A DNA stretch of 32,216 nt from JBATTK01 sp049670505 (GTDB taxonomy: Bacteria > Bacteroidota > Bacteroidia > Flavobacteriales > Flavobacteriaceae), in assembly GCA_049670505.1 (NCBI GenBank), contig JBATTK010000077.1, positions 1-32,216 on the forward strand, given 5' to 3'. The position numbers and the translations under genes were made by a program. Below are positions 16,295 to 24,601 of the stretch, piece after piece (position 1 is the first letter of the stretch; the number at the start of each line of letters is the position of its first letter). The notes under the pieces were generated by a model. The model had not been told where the DNA came from, made no database searches, and worked only from the letters and a program-made list of their open reading frames with translations.

Positions 16295-17554
16295 TTAATT
16301 GTTAATTTTAGTGTTCAGTTTTATTTCATAATCGCCTAATATGTTCCATATGGTATAGAATTGTTTCGCGCCCTTTGGGTCAAGGTCCGTATTCACAAAA
16401 AGTAGTCTGCCTGTTTTAGTTTTGGGGTCGAAGAACATAAATGTAGATACCCCAGGGTCTCCGCCGGTGTGGCCAATATATCCCGCCGGGGTATGGCCAA
16501 AAAAAACGCCCGAATTATATTCGTCATCGAATGGATTTTCGGCACCCCTTTCGTTAAAATTATCCGCCGCTAGTAATTCGGAAAAAAGTAGATTGTAACT
16601 CTCTTTTGTGAGTAGTGCCCCTTTTCCTGAGTGGCCATTGATCAACTCCGACAAGTAGTTGCTAAAATCGTTAATCGAAGTTATCAACCCGCCATCTGGA
16701 TAGGTGACAAGGCTGTAAAACGGGATTTCATCCCCGGACAAAGCATACAGTTTTGTATGCTTGGAGATGTCTATGTCCTCAAACCTCCAGCCAGAAGATG
16801 ACATTCCCAAGGGTTCCAAAATATATTGAGTAGTAAATTCGGTGTACGATTGCTGGGTCGTCAATTCCACAATATAGGCGGCAAGTGTGGCTCCTACGTT
16901 TGAATACTCGTACAATTCACCAGGCTTTTTTTCCAAGTAGTTTGCTTTACTATACCAAGCTCCCTCTTTAGAGAGTAAGTTCTTAAGGAAGTCGCCCATA
17001 TCCATATCGGCATCCGGTAAATTAAATTCCCCTGAGATAGGCATCGATTGGGCTTTTTCATATTCATCGGCATTTTTAAGAATATAGGACTTCTGCCCAT
17101 AAAGGTCGCCGTCCTGTATTGTGGAGGTATGTGTGGCCAAATGTTGAATTGTAATGGGTTCTTCAGGATAATTCGGATTGAACACCTCAAAGGGTAAATA
17201 TTGATTTATAGGATCGTTCAGATTTAATTTTCCCATTTCCCGTGCTTTAAGGAGAGCGACTCCGATCAGCGTTTTTGAAACCGAAGCAATATTTTGGAGC
17301 GTGTGCTTGGTGTAAGGGGCTTTCTCTTCGACATCGACATATCCAAATCCCTTGGCATATAAGGTTGTATCTTGATTAACAATTGCGACCCCAAATCCAT
17401 TGATATATCCCTGTCCAACTAGATCGTCAAGTTGTGCGGTCAACGAGTCCTTGATAATCCCCATTTCATTTTTCCCTTCTTCTTTGGAATTCTTTTTTTG
17501 ATTACAGGAGGCAAGAAAGATTACGGTGACCATTACTATTATTAGTTTATTCAT
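16295..17554 (-). CDS. Serine beta-lactamase-fold lipoprotein hydrolase
   Basis: A 419-residue member of the PF00144 family (class C beta-lactamase/esterase/D-peptidase fold). Lipobox FLASC (C17) anchors it in a membrane. Catalytic motifs: SVSK (S91, K94), YSN (217-219) and HTG (362-364, the KTG-equivalent with His, as in many esterases and D-aminopeptidases). The residues QNIASVSKTLIGVALL and YEYSNVGATLAAYIV are typical. True beta-lactam resistance is not implied; relatives cleave esters, D-amino-acid peptides or cell-wall fragments. A CAAAATA stretch at 17579-17585 (TATTTTG on the coding strand) is a near-consensus -7 box 25 bp upstream of the ATG. Confidence 0.93.
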   Translation of the reverse strand: MNKLIIVMVTVIFLASCNQKKNSKEEGKNEMGIIKDSLTAQLDDLVGQGYINGFGVAIVNQDTTLYAKGFGYVDVEEKAPYTKHTLQNIASVSKTLIGVALLKAREMGKLNLNDPINQYLPFEVFNPNYPEEPITIQHLATHTSTIQDGDLYGQKSYILKNADEYEKAQSMPISGEFNLPDADMDMGDFLKNLLSKEGAWYSKANYLEKKPGELYEYSNVGATLAAYIVELTTQQSYTEFTTQYILEPLGMSSSGWRFEDIDISKHTKLYALSGDEIPFYSLVTYPDGGLITSINDFSNYLSELINGHSGKGALLTKESYNLLFSELLAADNFNERGAENPFDDEYNSGVFFGHTPAGYIGHTGGDPGVSTFMFFDPKTKTGRLLFVNTDLDPKGAKQFYTIWNILGDYEIKLNTKINN

Positions 17555-17599
17555 AGTTGTATCGGTTTTTGATTTTTACAAAATATCTAGAGTTTTTAT

Positions 17600-17783
17600 T
17601 TAAGTCGAAAATCTGTTTTTAATATCAAGCGTTTGTAGCATTTTCTGAATAATAAAGACTTCCAATAATCCAGCTAACGGCAGTATTGGAAATCCGATTG
17701 GATTTACAAAAAGAAAAAAGCAACCTCCAATGATTTAAAGAGTTCCGGCAAATACACAAATTACGCCCAATAAACAACGGAGC
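17600..17783 (-). pseudogene. Small membrane protein gene interrupted by a nonsense codon
   Basis: Downstream of, and slightly overlapping, the small membrane protein gene, one minus-strand frame reads CLLGVICVFAGTL, then TAA (17735-17737), and continues in the same frame as IIGGCFFLFVNPIGFPILPL and LLEVFIIQKMLQTLDIKNR to a TAA at 17600-17602. Both halves are hydrophobic in the way of a two-helix membrane protein. No ATG lies before the stop; a TTG is possible. Family not recognised. Alternative: the second half alone as a coincidental frame. Confidence 0.45.
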
Positions 17784-18032
17784 TTAGTTAGGGCTATACC
17801 AAAAAATAATACTCAATATACCAAATACTACCGCAATACCCATCTGTATAATAATAGAATCGACCGAATTATAGAAAAGCGAAATAATATCATAACCCAG
17901 AATTAAGACCATAACACCAATCAGGATTTTGGATATGATTTGCAACAAATAATTGTTGGTTCTGACCCCTATCCATAGGAAACCCCTAAGAAAAAGAAGG
18001 TACGTAAGTAGCACTAGCACTTTGACTATCAA
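17784..18032 (-). CDS. Small integral membrane protein (82 residues)
   Basis: The protein has three hydrophobic stretches: about 3-22, 30-50 (IISKILIGVMVLILGYDIIS) and 60-80 (IIIQMGIAVVFGILSIIFWY), with few charges. No family signature is visible. The start is an ATG. It sits between the epimerase and the beta-lactamase-fold gene on the same strand, with 139 bp to the former. Codon use matches neighbours. Its downstream neighbour looks like a broken membrane gene, so this may be one of a pair of small membrane proteins. Confidence 0.6.
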   Translation of the reverse strand: MIVKVLVLLTYLLFLRGFLWIGVRTNNYLLQIISKILIGVMVLILGYDIISLFYNSVDSIIIQMGIAVVFGILSIIFWYSPN

Positions 18033-18171
18033 ATAAAAGTTTTTACTATAATCCGTTTTTGGGACTTTTCGAAAAATGGGATTTTAATGGTTCGGCTAGA
18101 GTTATACTTTTATTTTGGTACGGCAATAAACCATAACGAATGATACATACTATTGTTGGCAGTCGGTATCT

Positions 18172-19161
18172 TCATAAATCCAACACGGGGTAAGGACCTT
18201 CATCGAAAGTTTCGTTATGATACCCCTTTATTCCAACATCTAACGACAATTTGCTGCGAAAATCCTTGTTTTCCCGTAGGCAATTTAAAACATGGTCAAA
18301 ATCATATTTAGGTTTCCAATCCAATTCGTTCCTCGCTTTTTCGTTTATGTATACTCGGTCGATCTTGGGCAACATTTTCCAGCCTTTTTCTTTGAATATA
18401 CGTTTAACTTCAGGAAATGTTCTTTCTACGACCGATTTCGCATCCGTATTTAACCGTATTAAATCTTTTTTTTGAAATGGAGAAGTTGCACTTATAATGT
18501 ATTTGCCAAATCCTATTTTTTGTACTTTATTAATTGCGAGCATATGTGCGGACACGGCATCTTCGATATCCACTCTACGGTATAGATATTCAATGGCTTT
18601 AATGTTCAAATCCTCATAGTTTTCCCTTATCTGTCTTTTGTCATCTTCTTCTGGAAAAAAGCGTGATGTTTTTAATATCAAACATGGCAATCCATAATTA
18701 CGATAAAATAACTGGCAAAGGTCTTCCGCCGCATTTTTTGTGACTCCATATATATTCTTTGGGATGGGTTTTATGTTCTCGGTTATCCAAATCGCAGGCT
18801 GGTTCGGTGGGGGGGCAAGCATATCTCCGAAAGTACTTGTTGTACTTGTGTAGATAACACCTTTAATAGTGTTGTTTTGAGCTTCCTCTAACAAATTCAA
18901 TGTTCCCGAGACGTTTGTGTCCACAAAGTCTTGATTTGTATGTGTTGCTATGTGCGGCTTGTGAAGTGTTGCCGTGTGAATTATAAAATCCACTTCTTTT
19001 ACAATTTGGCCAACTAATTCCCTATCTGTTATTGAGCCTACCTGAGTGGTGAATTCCGATGGATTTATATCAATGCCAATATAATCTATTTCGGCTCTTT
19101 TCAGCTCCCTTACAATTGCCTCACCTAAATGTCCGCTACTGCCTGTAACTAATATTTTCAT
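18172..19161 (-). CDS. NAD-dependent epimerase/dehydratase (extended SDR)
   Basis: A 329-residue Rossmann-fold enzyme. The nucleotide motif GSSGHLG (7-13) and the acidic residue DINPS at the end of the second strand (D31) indicate NAD(H) preference. The active site has the SDR pair Y138 and K142 (YGVTK), with serine/threonine upstream (YTSTTSTFGD). A substrate-binding C-terminal part follows (about 170-329). Members act on nucleotide sugars, but also on other alcohols and ketones, so the substrate is open. It is divergent from the MetR-like/methyltransferase fusion gene, with 270 bp between them. The two may be co-regulated. Confidence 0.9.
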   Translation of the reverse strand: MKILVTGSSGHLGEAIVRELKRAEIDYIGIDINPSEFTTQVGSITDRELVGQIVKEVDFIIHTATLHKPHIATHTNQDFVDTNVSGTLNLLEEAQNNTIKGVIYTSTTSTFGDMLAPPPNQPAIWITENIKPIPKNIYGVTKNAAEDLCQLFYRNYGLPCLILKTSRFFPEEDDKRQIRENYEDLNIKAIEYLYRRVDIEDAVSAHMLAINKVQKIGFGKYIISATSPFQKKDLIRLNTDAKSVVERTFPEVKRIFKEKGWKMLPKIDRVYINEKARNELDWKPKYDFDHVLNCLRENKDFRSKLSLDVGIKGYHNETFDEGPYPVLDL

Positions 19162-19335
19162 TATTTTTTCTGTGTTCTTTTGTTGTCGCTAACGCTCAAA
19201 TATGATCATTGGATGATACATCTATTAAACGATCAAAACAAATTTAACAGTTTTTCAATCAGTATTCATTATCCCTTAAAATACCGATCTATGGCACGGG
19301 ATTTTGAAGGTACAGTACATATGCCGCACTCGAAA

Positions 19336-19374
19336 CATGAAAAAAACTGAATCCTACCTTGAATTTTTTTCATG
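19336..19374. promoter_or_regulatory. Perfect inverted repeat, candidate operator
   Basis: CATGAAAAAAA (19336-19346) and TTTTTTTCATG (19364-19374) are perfect 11-bp inverted repeats with a 17-bp spacer, in the gap between the divergent epimerase and fusion genes. It lies 58 bp before the fusion gene. LysR/MetR regulators bind such dyads, though the spacing is longer than MetR's TGAA-N5-TTCA. A weak hairpin of no function is the alternative. Confidence 0.45.
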
Positions 19375-19431
19375 GCTTTTCGCTTTTAACATCGCATTCC
19401 CTATCGTATTTTGGCCTAAATAGAAAGCGTA

Positions 19432-20511
19432 ATGAGCCAAATTGAAATCAGACATTTAAAACTTATCGATACCATTGAAGAAACGGGCACGCTTAAAGAT
19501 GCCGCAAAAAGACTTTTTCTTACCCCATCGGCTTTAAGCCATCAATTAAAAGAATTAGAATCCCGGCTGGATACCCAGATATTCTACCGGGTCAAAAACA
19601 AACTACTTTTTACACCTTCTGGAAAAGCTTTGAGAGATGCCGGCAAGGAAATTCTAAATCGACTAAAAAAGGCGGAGGCCACTATTCAGGAAATGAATCA
19701 GGACCAGATCAAAGATTATATTCACGGATATTCCCTTGAAGAGTCGATTCGATTGAACGATCAGGCTAACTCCATTGCGGAAGTACTGCATTGGGACTCA
19801 AAATGGAAGAAAGGGTCTTTTATTTTGGAGGCAGGTTGCGGAGTCGGGGCCCAGACAAGAACAATCGCCTCCATAAACCGTGAATCCAAATTTATTGCTG
19901 TGGATGTCTCCGTTTCATCCTTGGAAAAAGCAAAGGAAACCGTTGAGAAAAACCTTCTGGAAAATGTAGAATTACAGGTGGCCGATATTTTCGAACTACC
20001 TTTTGAAAACGAATGTTTCGACCATATTTTTGTTTGCTTTGTCCTAGAACACCTTTCTCGCCCTCTTGAGGCATTGAAGGAATTAAAGAGAGTTCTTAAA
20101 ACAGAAGGTACCATAACCGTAATTGAAGGTGACCATGGTTCCACGTATTTTCATCCGGACAGTTCCGCCGCTAGAAAAACAGTTGAGGCACAGGTGCTGT
20201 TACAGGCTAAAAATGGAGGGAATGCAAATATAGGAAGGGAACTTTACCCATTATTATCCAATGCTGGATTCCGTAAAATTATGGTATCTCCACGGCAAGT
20301 ATACGTAGATGATTCTAAGCCTAAGTTATTGGAAGGGTTCATTAGAAATACCTTTACGGCTATGATCAAAGGGATTTCCGAAGAGGCCTTAGAACAGAAA
20401 ATTATGGATAAAAAAGAATTTGAGAAGGGAGTCCAAGATCTTTACAAAACCTCTGAAGGCGGAGGAACTTTTTGCTATACCTTTTTTAAGGCTATCGGAA
20501 TAAAGAATTAG
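19432..20511 (+). CDS. MetR-like LysR DNA-binding domain fused to a SAM methyltransferase
   Basis: A 359-residue two-part protein. Residues 1 to about 88 are a LysR winged helix-turn-helix close to MetR (IEIRHLKLIDTIEETGTLKD, then TPSALSHQLKELESRL and LLFTPSGKAL), with the linker helix AEATIQEM. The usual LysR ligand-binding domain is absent. Instead, from about 95 there is a class I methyltransferase: motif I LEAGCGVGAQT (132-142), acidic post-I AVDVS (156-160), motif II VADIFELPFENECFDHIF (183-200) and motif III VLKTEGTITVIEGDHG. Dimerisation and DNA binding should work; the methyltransferase may act as sensor or as enzyme. ATG start. Divergent from the epimerase gene. Confidence 0.9.
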   Translation: MSQIEIRHLKLIDTIEETGTLKDAAKRLFLTPSALSHQLKELESRLDTQIFYRVKNKLLFTPSGKALRDAGKEILNRLKKAEATIQEMNQDQIKDYIHGYSLEESIRLNDQANSIAEVLHWDSKWKKGSFILEAGCGVGAQTRTIASINRESKFIAVDVSVSSLEKAKETVEKNLLENVELQVADIFELPFENECFDHIFVCFVLEHLSRPLEALKELKRVLKTEGTITVIEGDHGSTYFHPDSSAARKTVEAQVLLQAKNGGNANIGRELYPLLSNAGFRKIMVSPRQVYVDDSKPKLLEGFIRNTFTAMIKGISEEALEQKIMDKKEFEKGVQDLYKTSEGGGTFCYTFFKAIGIKN

Positions 20512-20624
20512 TCCCGGAAAACTGCAGATGGAAAGAACAATGCCAGCAAGGTGGGAGTTCTGCAACGGCCACGTTCCTTTAATGGGACATAGATAAAAGT
20601 CATGATACATTTAACTTTTAAAGG

Positions 20625-21479
20625 CTATTTCTTTAAATTAAATTCAATTTCTTTCCAACGCTCGGTTGCAAGATTACTCACTTCTCCTTTTTTAGCAAAG
20701 GCATATTTACTCCAAGCTTTATGAGGGTTCTCCGGTAGTATCTTTCCATTCCTAGTTTTGACCAACATCTTTTGATAAGCTTCTTGAAATCTATTGTCCT
20801 TTAATGCATGACCATAAAATGATAATACGTAAACGTAGTAGAAAAGATTATATCTCAAAAAAGGAAATTCAATTTGAAAAAATCGAGAACCTATCCCAAA
20901 AGTGCATGGCCCTAATGGCAGTTTCGTATCCCAATGTCCTAATAGGAAATCGATACCCTTCTCAAATTGATGCATTTCTTCTTGGGTATTGTCCCGAAAA
21001 CGAAAAGCATCCAAAACATATAAAGTTGTACCAGGATTACTGGCATCCGTTTCTGATGATTTTCCTAGTTTTACGGTATTGCACCTCCATCCACCATCCG
21101 ACCATTGCGTGTCCAAAAGCTGTTGGTAGCTTTTTTTTGCTCTTTTATCTTTAGCAACTCCCAGTCGCCCGAGTGCAGCAAGAATACGCGCTGTCATACA
21201 TGGAAGTTTTGAACTTGTTCTTGAATATTTAAAACTGCCATCAGGAGTTTGATAATCAAATAAAAATGCTATCGCCTTTGTTAAAATAGGGTAATCTTTT
21301 GGGGTAGCTCCTAATTCTCCTAACACTTCCAATGTGTCCATAGTACTACTGCCATGTGGAGCGTGAATGTCTTCATCTGCTCTGGACCAAAATGCTCCGC
21401 CATTTTTATTCTGTTCTTCAAGTATAGATTTTATTTCGGTCGAATAATCCATTGCCAATAGATGTCTTGAAAATTCCAT
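20625..21479 (-). CDS. Prenyltransferase/squalene-cyclase-like alpha-toroid protein
   Basis: The ATG at 21479 gives 284 residues; the frame extends to an ATG at 21515. The protein consists of helical pairs with repeat signatures of the terpenoid cyclase/prenyltransferase fold: DYQTPDGSFKY, LLDTQWSDGGWRC (QW-like motif) and GKGIDFL-type helices. It lacks the DxDD or DxD catalytic motifs of squalene cyclases, so enzyme activity is doubtful; many bacterial members bind rather than cyclise. No signal peptide. It lies 114 bp from the fusion gene (convergent) and upstream of no obvious partner; the alkylation-repair genes follow in the same direction. Confidence 0.72.
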   Translation of the reverse strand: MEFSRHLLAMDYSTEIKSILEEQNKNGGAFWSRADEDIHAPHGSSTMDTLEVLGELGATPKDYPILTKAIAFLFDYQTPDGSFKYSRTSSKLPCMTARILAALGRLGVAKDKRAKKSYQQLLDTQWSDGGWRCNTVKLGKSSETDASNPGTTLYVLDAFRFRDNTQEEMHQFEKGIDFLLGHWDTKLPLGPCTFGIGSRFFQIEFPFLRYNLFYYVYVLSFYGHALKDNRFQEAYQKMLVKTRNGKILPENPHKAWSKYAFAKKGEVSNLATERWKEIEFNLKK

Positions 21480-21628
21480 ATGTACATATATGAAAGGAAA
21501 ATTACGGCCCAGCATTAATATTCACCATGATTTAAATCATTTGTTTAAACTTTGAGAGATCAGTTAAAAAATCATTGTACCATAAACTGTCCGTTTTATG
21601 GAGCCCAGAAAGAAATCCTTTTAAATTT

Positions 21629-21874
21629 TTAATCGAACTCTTCTTTCCAAAGTTTAAAAGCTGCCCTCATACAATGTCCGCATGGCCTGTAACCCTCATT
21701 TCTGGCATCCACTTCGTTCACAAAGAAAATCCTATTTTTTGTTTTCATTCTTTTTCCCGATCTGCAATGCAAAGTGCCATAAATCTTCAATATGCTATTA
21801 CCTCCCAACGTAATCCTTTTATTCTTGATTTTTTGCCTAAGCTCTATTGGACTTAAATCGGTATGTTTTATCAT
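21629..21874 (-). CDS. Stand-alone Ada metal-binding domain protein
   Basis: An 81-residue protein equal to the N-terminal zinc/methyl-phosphotriester domain of Ada (PF02805). It has IYGTLHCRSGKRM with C37 in the position of the Ada acceptor region, and GYRPCGHC with C65 and C68. In E. coli Ada four cysteines (38, 42, 69, 72) bind zinc; here the second, expected at residue 41, is lysine, so only three are left. Its ATG shares one base with the TGA of the oxygenase gene (TGATG), so it is coupled to it. It supplies the domain that is missing from the AraC-HTH/MGMT gene further upstream in the cluster. Confidence 0.85.
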   Translation of the reverse strand: MIKHTDLSPIELRQKIKNKRITLGGNSILKIYGTLHCRSGKRMKTKNRIFFVNEVDARNEGYRPCGHCMRAAFKLWKEEFD

Positions 21875-22578
21875 CAGCTTATCGCATCATGAAAAATGAT
21901 ACCTAAAGTGCGCCGATTCCCGCTTTGTACTTCGCTTACCCCGTGCCTCATATTTGCCCGGTAATATCCCTTAACACCTTTTACGGGTCTAAAATTAGTA
22001 GCGAATATCAGCATATCCCCTTTTTTGGGATGTAGAACGATTGCCTTTGACTGCGCCCTTGGTGTCTGTTGGGTAAGTACAAACTCTCCACCCGTAAAAT
22101 CGACTTCCGGTTGGGTCAGGAAAAATACGGTCTGGATGGGAAAATATATAGCTCCATATAAATCCTGATGCAATGTATTGAATCCTCCCTTGCCATACTT
22201 CAACAGTAGCGGAGTGGGTTTTTTCTGATTGTTCCCATAGCATTGCGCTTGTAGACCGTGTAACGACATAGGAAATTGCACATCCAATTTCAACGCTTTC
22301 ATCCAACCGTTCGCTATGGGAGATAAACAGGTATAAAGCGACGCTCTAAGTTCTTGGACGATTTGAGGTAGGGGATAATCGAAATACTTATACTCTCCCT
22401 TTCCGAATCGATGACGCTCCATAACCACCGTTTTCCTGAACAATTCCTCTTTTTCATATAGTGCAATGATTTCGTTACATTGATCGGGGGTCAATAATTC
22501 TGGGATTGTTGCATACCCATTTGAATGCATCTCTTCCGTAATACGGATCCAATCCAATTTCGTTATCTTATTTCTCAT
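21874..22578 (-). CDS. 2-Oxoglutarate/Fe(II)-dependent oxygenase of the alkylation-repair cluster
   Basis: A 234-residue jelly-roll dioxygenase. The iron triad is H137 and D139 (LHQDLYG) with distal H212 (MRHGVSEV), followed by the 2-oxoglutarate-binding arginine in NRRTLGIIFHDA. The family (COG3826-like) is commonly encoded next to ada/ogt genes, so it probably takes part in repair of alkylated DNA, though it is not AlkB itself (AlkB lacks this N-terminal helix pattern). It is the second gene of the cluster, 191 bp after the AraC-HTH/MGMT gene, and overlaps the next start by one base. Confidence 0.82.
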   Translation of the reverse strand: MRNKITKLDWIRITEEMHSNGYATIPELLTPDQCNEIIALYEKEELFRKTVVMERHRFGKGEYKYFDYPLPQIVQELRASLYTCLSPIANGWMKALKLDVQFPMSLHGLQAQCYGNNQKKPTPLLLKYGKGGFNTLHQDLYGAIYFPIQTVFFLTQPEVDFTGGEFVLTQQTPRAQSKAIVLHPKKGDMLIFATNFRPVKGVKGYYRANMRHGVSEVQSGNRRTLGIIFHDAIS

Positions 22579-22769
22579 TCTTCCATTTTTACTCTTGATA
22601 TCTTACAATAGCCCCCGGATATGGAGGACCGCTTCTTTTTTTCCATCGTAGTAGTTGCTTTGATCGGTGTTGATATGAATATGAATATTGATGTTGCCAA
22701 AAGAGCACAGCTACGACATGTATTAATTTTTTTATTTTTCAAGTTTGAATGAATTATTGTTGTGAAATA

Positions 22770-23612
22770 CTAATTTCTAGATGCTTCCCATCCTATCATC
22801 GCGGTCTTTCGGGTATTACCCCACATATAACCTCCTATTTCCCCGGAAGACCGGATGACCCGATGACAGGGTATCAAAAATGCTACCGGATTGCTTCCTA
22901 TTGCCGTTCCTATGGCCCTTGACGCATTTGGGTTTTTTATTTCCTTGGCAATGGCACCATAGGTGGTAAGATTGCCTGAAGGAACTTTTAACAGCGTTTC
23001 CCATACTTTCAATTGAAAAGGGGTAGCGTTCAAGTGCAATTTTATACGGTTCAATCTGCTCCAATCATTTTGGAATACGAACAAAGCATCCTGTTGGGTC
23101 TTATCGACTACCTGATTGTAGGTAGCATTGGCAAACCTTGATTTCAGATCCGAAAATGCCTTCTTCGGATTTTCCGTAAAGGACATATGGCAGATTCCCT
23201 TTGGTGTGGATGCGACGATTAGGTTCCCGAACGGGCTTTCTGCAAAACTATAATTGATAGAAAGACTTTCCCCACCGTTCTTGAATTCACCGGGAGTCAT
23301 TCCCTCGATATTGATAAACAGATCGTGCAGTCTTCCGGTGCCTGACAATCCTGTTTCAAAGGCTGCATCAAACAACGTAGCCTGTTTTTCCTTTAACAAC
23401 TGTTTGGCGTATTCAATGCTGATATACTGCATGAATTTTTTGGGGCTGACTCCGGCCCACTCGGTAAACAGGCGTTGAAAATGATAGGGGCTTAGGCGTA
23501 CACTCTCCGCAATATTGCTCAAAGAGGGCTGTTCCTTAAAGTTGGCCTTGATATAATCGATAGCTTCGGCTATCCTATTATAATTAAGTTGTTCTTGCTC
23601 ATTCATCTCCAT
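22770..23612 (-). CDS. AraC-HTH / O6-methylguanine-DNA methyltransferase fusion (Ada lacking its zinc domain)
   Basis: A 280-residue protein. An AraC helix-turn-helix pair (about residues 10-112, QPSLSNIAESVRLSPYHFQR and LFDAAFETGLSGTGRLHDLF) precedes an MGMT domain with the active-site motif IPCHRVIRS (C249) and the ASRAIGTAIGSNP arginine-finger region. The N-terminal Ada domain is absent; it is encoded separately at 21629-21874. It should transfer O6-methyl groups from guanine to itself and may regulate the cluster. The exact -7 box at 23626-23633 lies inside the longer frame that begins at 23645, so the start must be downstream: ATG 23612, or ATG 23606. Confidence 0.92.
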   Translation of the reverse strand: MEMNEQEQLNYNRIAEAIDYIKANFKEQPSLSNIAESVRLSPYHFQRLFTEWAGVSPKKFMQYISIEYAKQLLKEKQATLFDAAFETGLSGTGRLHDLFINIEGMTPGEFKNGGESLSINYSFAESPFGNLIVASTPKGICHMSFTENPKKAFSDLKSRFANATYNQVVDKTQQDALFVFQNDWSRLNRIKLHLNATPFQLKVWETLLKVPSGNLTTYGAIAKEIKNPNASRAIGTAIGSNPVAFLIPCHRVIRSSGEIGGYMWGNTRKTAMIGWEASRN

Positions 23613-23625
23613 TAATTTTATAGGA

Positions 23626-23633
23626 CAAAAATA
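23626..23633 (-). promoter_or_regulatory. -7 box of the alkylation-repair cluster
   Basis: The minus strand reads TATTTTTG here, an exact TAnnTTTG match, 14 bp upstream of the ATG at 23612. It implies a very short leader and rules out the start at 23645. A matching -33 element is not clear. Confidence 0.5.
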
Positions 23634-23881
23634 AACTGTATCCAAAGTTCTGAAAACCCGATTCTTGCTAAATGCTTTTGCGGATACATCGCTTTGGCTT
23701 CATTTTAATCAATGCGAAATGTACAAGTAGTTCATATTTTCTCTTTATCGTATAGTATCATAATACGGCCGTTTAAAGGAACGTATGGGTAGGAAAGATG
23801 ATTGTCTTGGAAAACTGTTTGTTTTGTAAAACTTTACAATCCATATCCATGCGGCTAGGCTAAAAACCCGGCCATTTGGGA

Positions 23882-24601
23882 TTATCCAAAAATCCGTTGG
23901 ACTACATCCGATTTTTTATCCCTGCTTATAGGAATTTTATGTTTATCCAAATGTAACAGATTACCTTGGACCGATCTTACTTTTTTGATGTTCACAATGT
24001 AAGATTTATGTGTGCGCAGGAAATCGTTTTCCGGGAGTACAGCGACCAATTCCTTGAGACTCATTAAGGTTACCAGACGTTCCGTAGGGGTAACGATTCT
24101 AACATATTCCTTAAGACCTTCTACAAACAAAATATCGTTGAAAAATACCTTTATCAACTTGGCACCTACTTTAATGGACAGAAAATCATCCTGTGGCCTT
24201 GAAGTTTCTAGATTTGTATTTGATGGTTTTACCCTTGTTTTATGCAACTGTTCCTTTGCTTTGACCACCCCTTGCAAAAATCGTTCAAAGGAAAAGGGTT
24301 TTAATAGATAATCCACGGCATCCAGGCCAAAGGCCTCGACCGCATGTTCGGCATAGGCCGTAGTAAAAATAGTGACCGGTTTTTGTTTAAGGGTTTTCAA
24401 AAGATTGATACCGCTTAAGGTGGGCATTTGAATATCCAGAAAAAGTAGGTCTATTTCTTCCCGATGTAATATTTCAACGGCTTGGATTGGTGATTTAACC
24501 TTGTCTACAAGCTCCAGGTCAGGTATTTCCTTTATAAAATTCTCCAAGAGGTCCAGGGCCAAATATTCATCGTCGACCAACAATACTTTTATCGTGTTCA
24601 T
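23882..24601 (-). CDS. LytTR-family response regulator, second copy
   Basis: A 239-residue regulator. The receiver has VDDE (9-12), the phosphorylation site D56 (LLFLDIQMP) and LLKPFSF with the conserved lysine; the LytTR domain (about 140-238) shows NDILFVEGLKEYVRIVT and FLRTHKSYIVNIKKV, ending KHKIPISRDKKSDV. It differs clearly from the first pair and is not a recent duplicate. Its start overlaps the preceding kinase stop by 4 bp (coupled). It faces away from the secretome cluster at 25856 and may control it. Confidence 0.95.
   Translation of the reverse strand: MNTIKVLLVDDEYLALDLLENFIKEIPDLELVDKVKSPIQAVEILHREEIDLLFLDIQMPTLSGINLLKTLKQKPVTIFTTAYAEHAVEAFGLDAVDYLLKPFSFERFLQGVVKAKEQLHKTRVKPSNTNLETSRPQDDFLSIKVGAKLIKVFFNDILFVEGLKEYVRIVTPTERLVTLMSLKELVAVLPENDFLRTHKSYIVNIKKVRSVQGNLLHLDKHKIPISRDKKSDVVQRIFG

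Noticed and set aside
16295..17554. Reading the serine hydrolase as an antibiotic-resistance beta-lactamase
   Set aside because: The fold is shared by esterases and D-peptidases, the KTG box is HTG, and the context gives no support for resistance.
22579..22769. Short open frame between the AraC/MGMT and oxygenase genes (NINIHIHINTDQSNYYDGKK on the minus strand)
   Set aside because: Protein-like in composition but no start codon is available and a stop (TAG) lies directly before it; too short to support.
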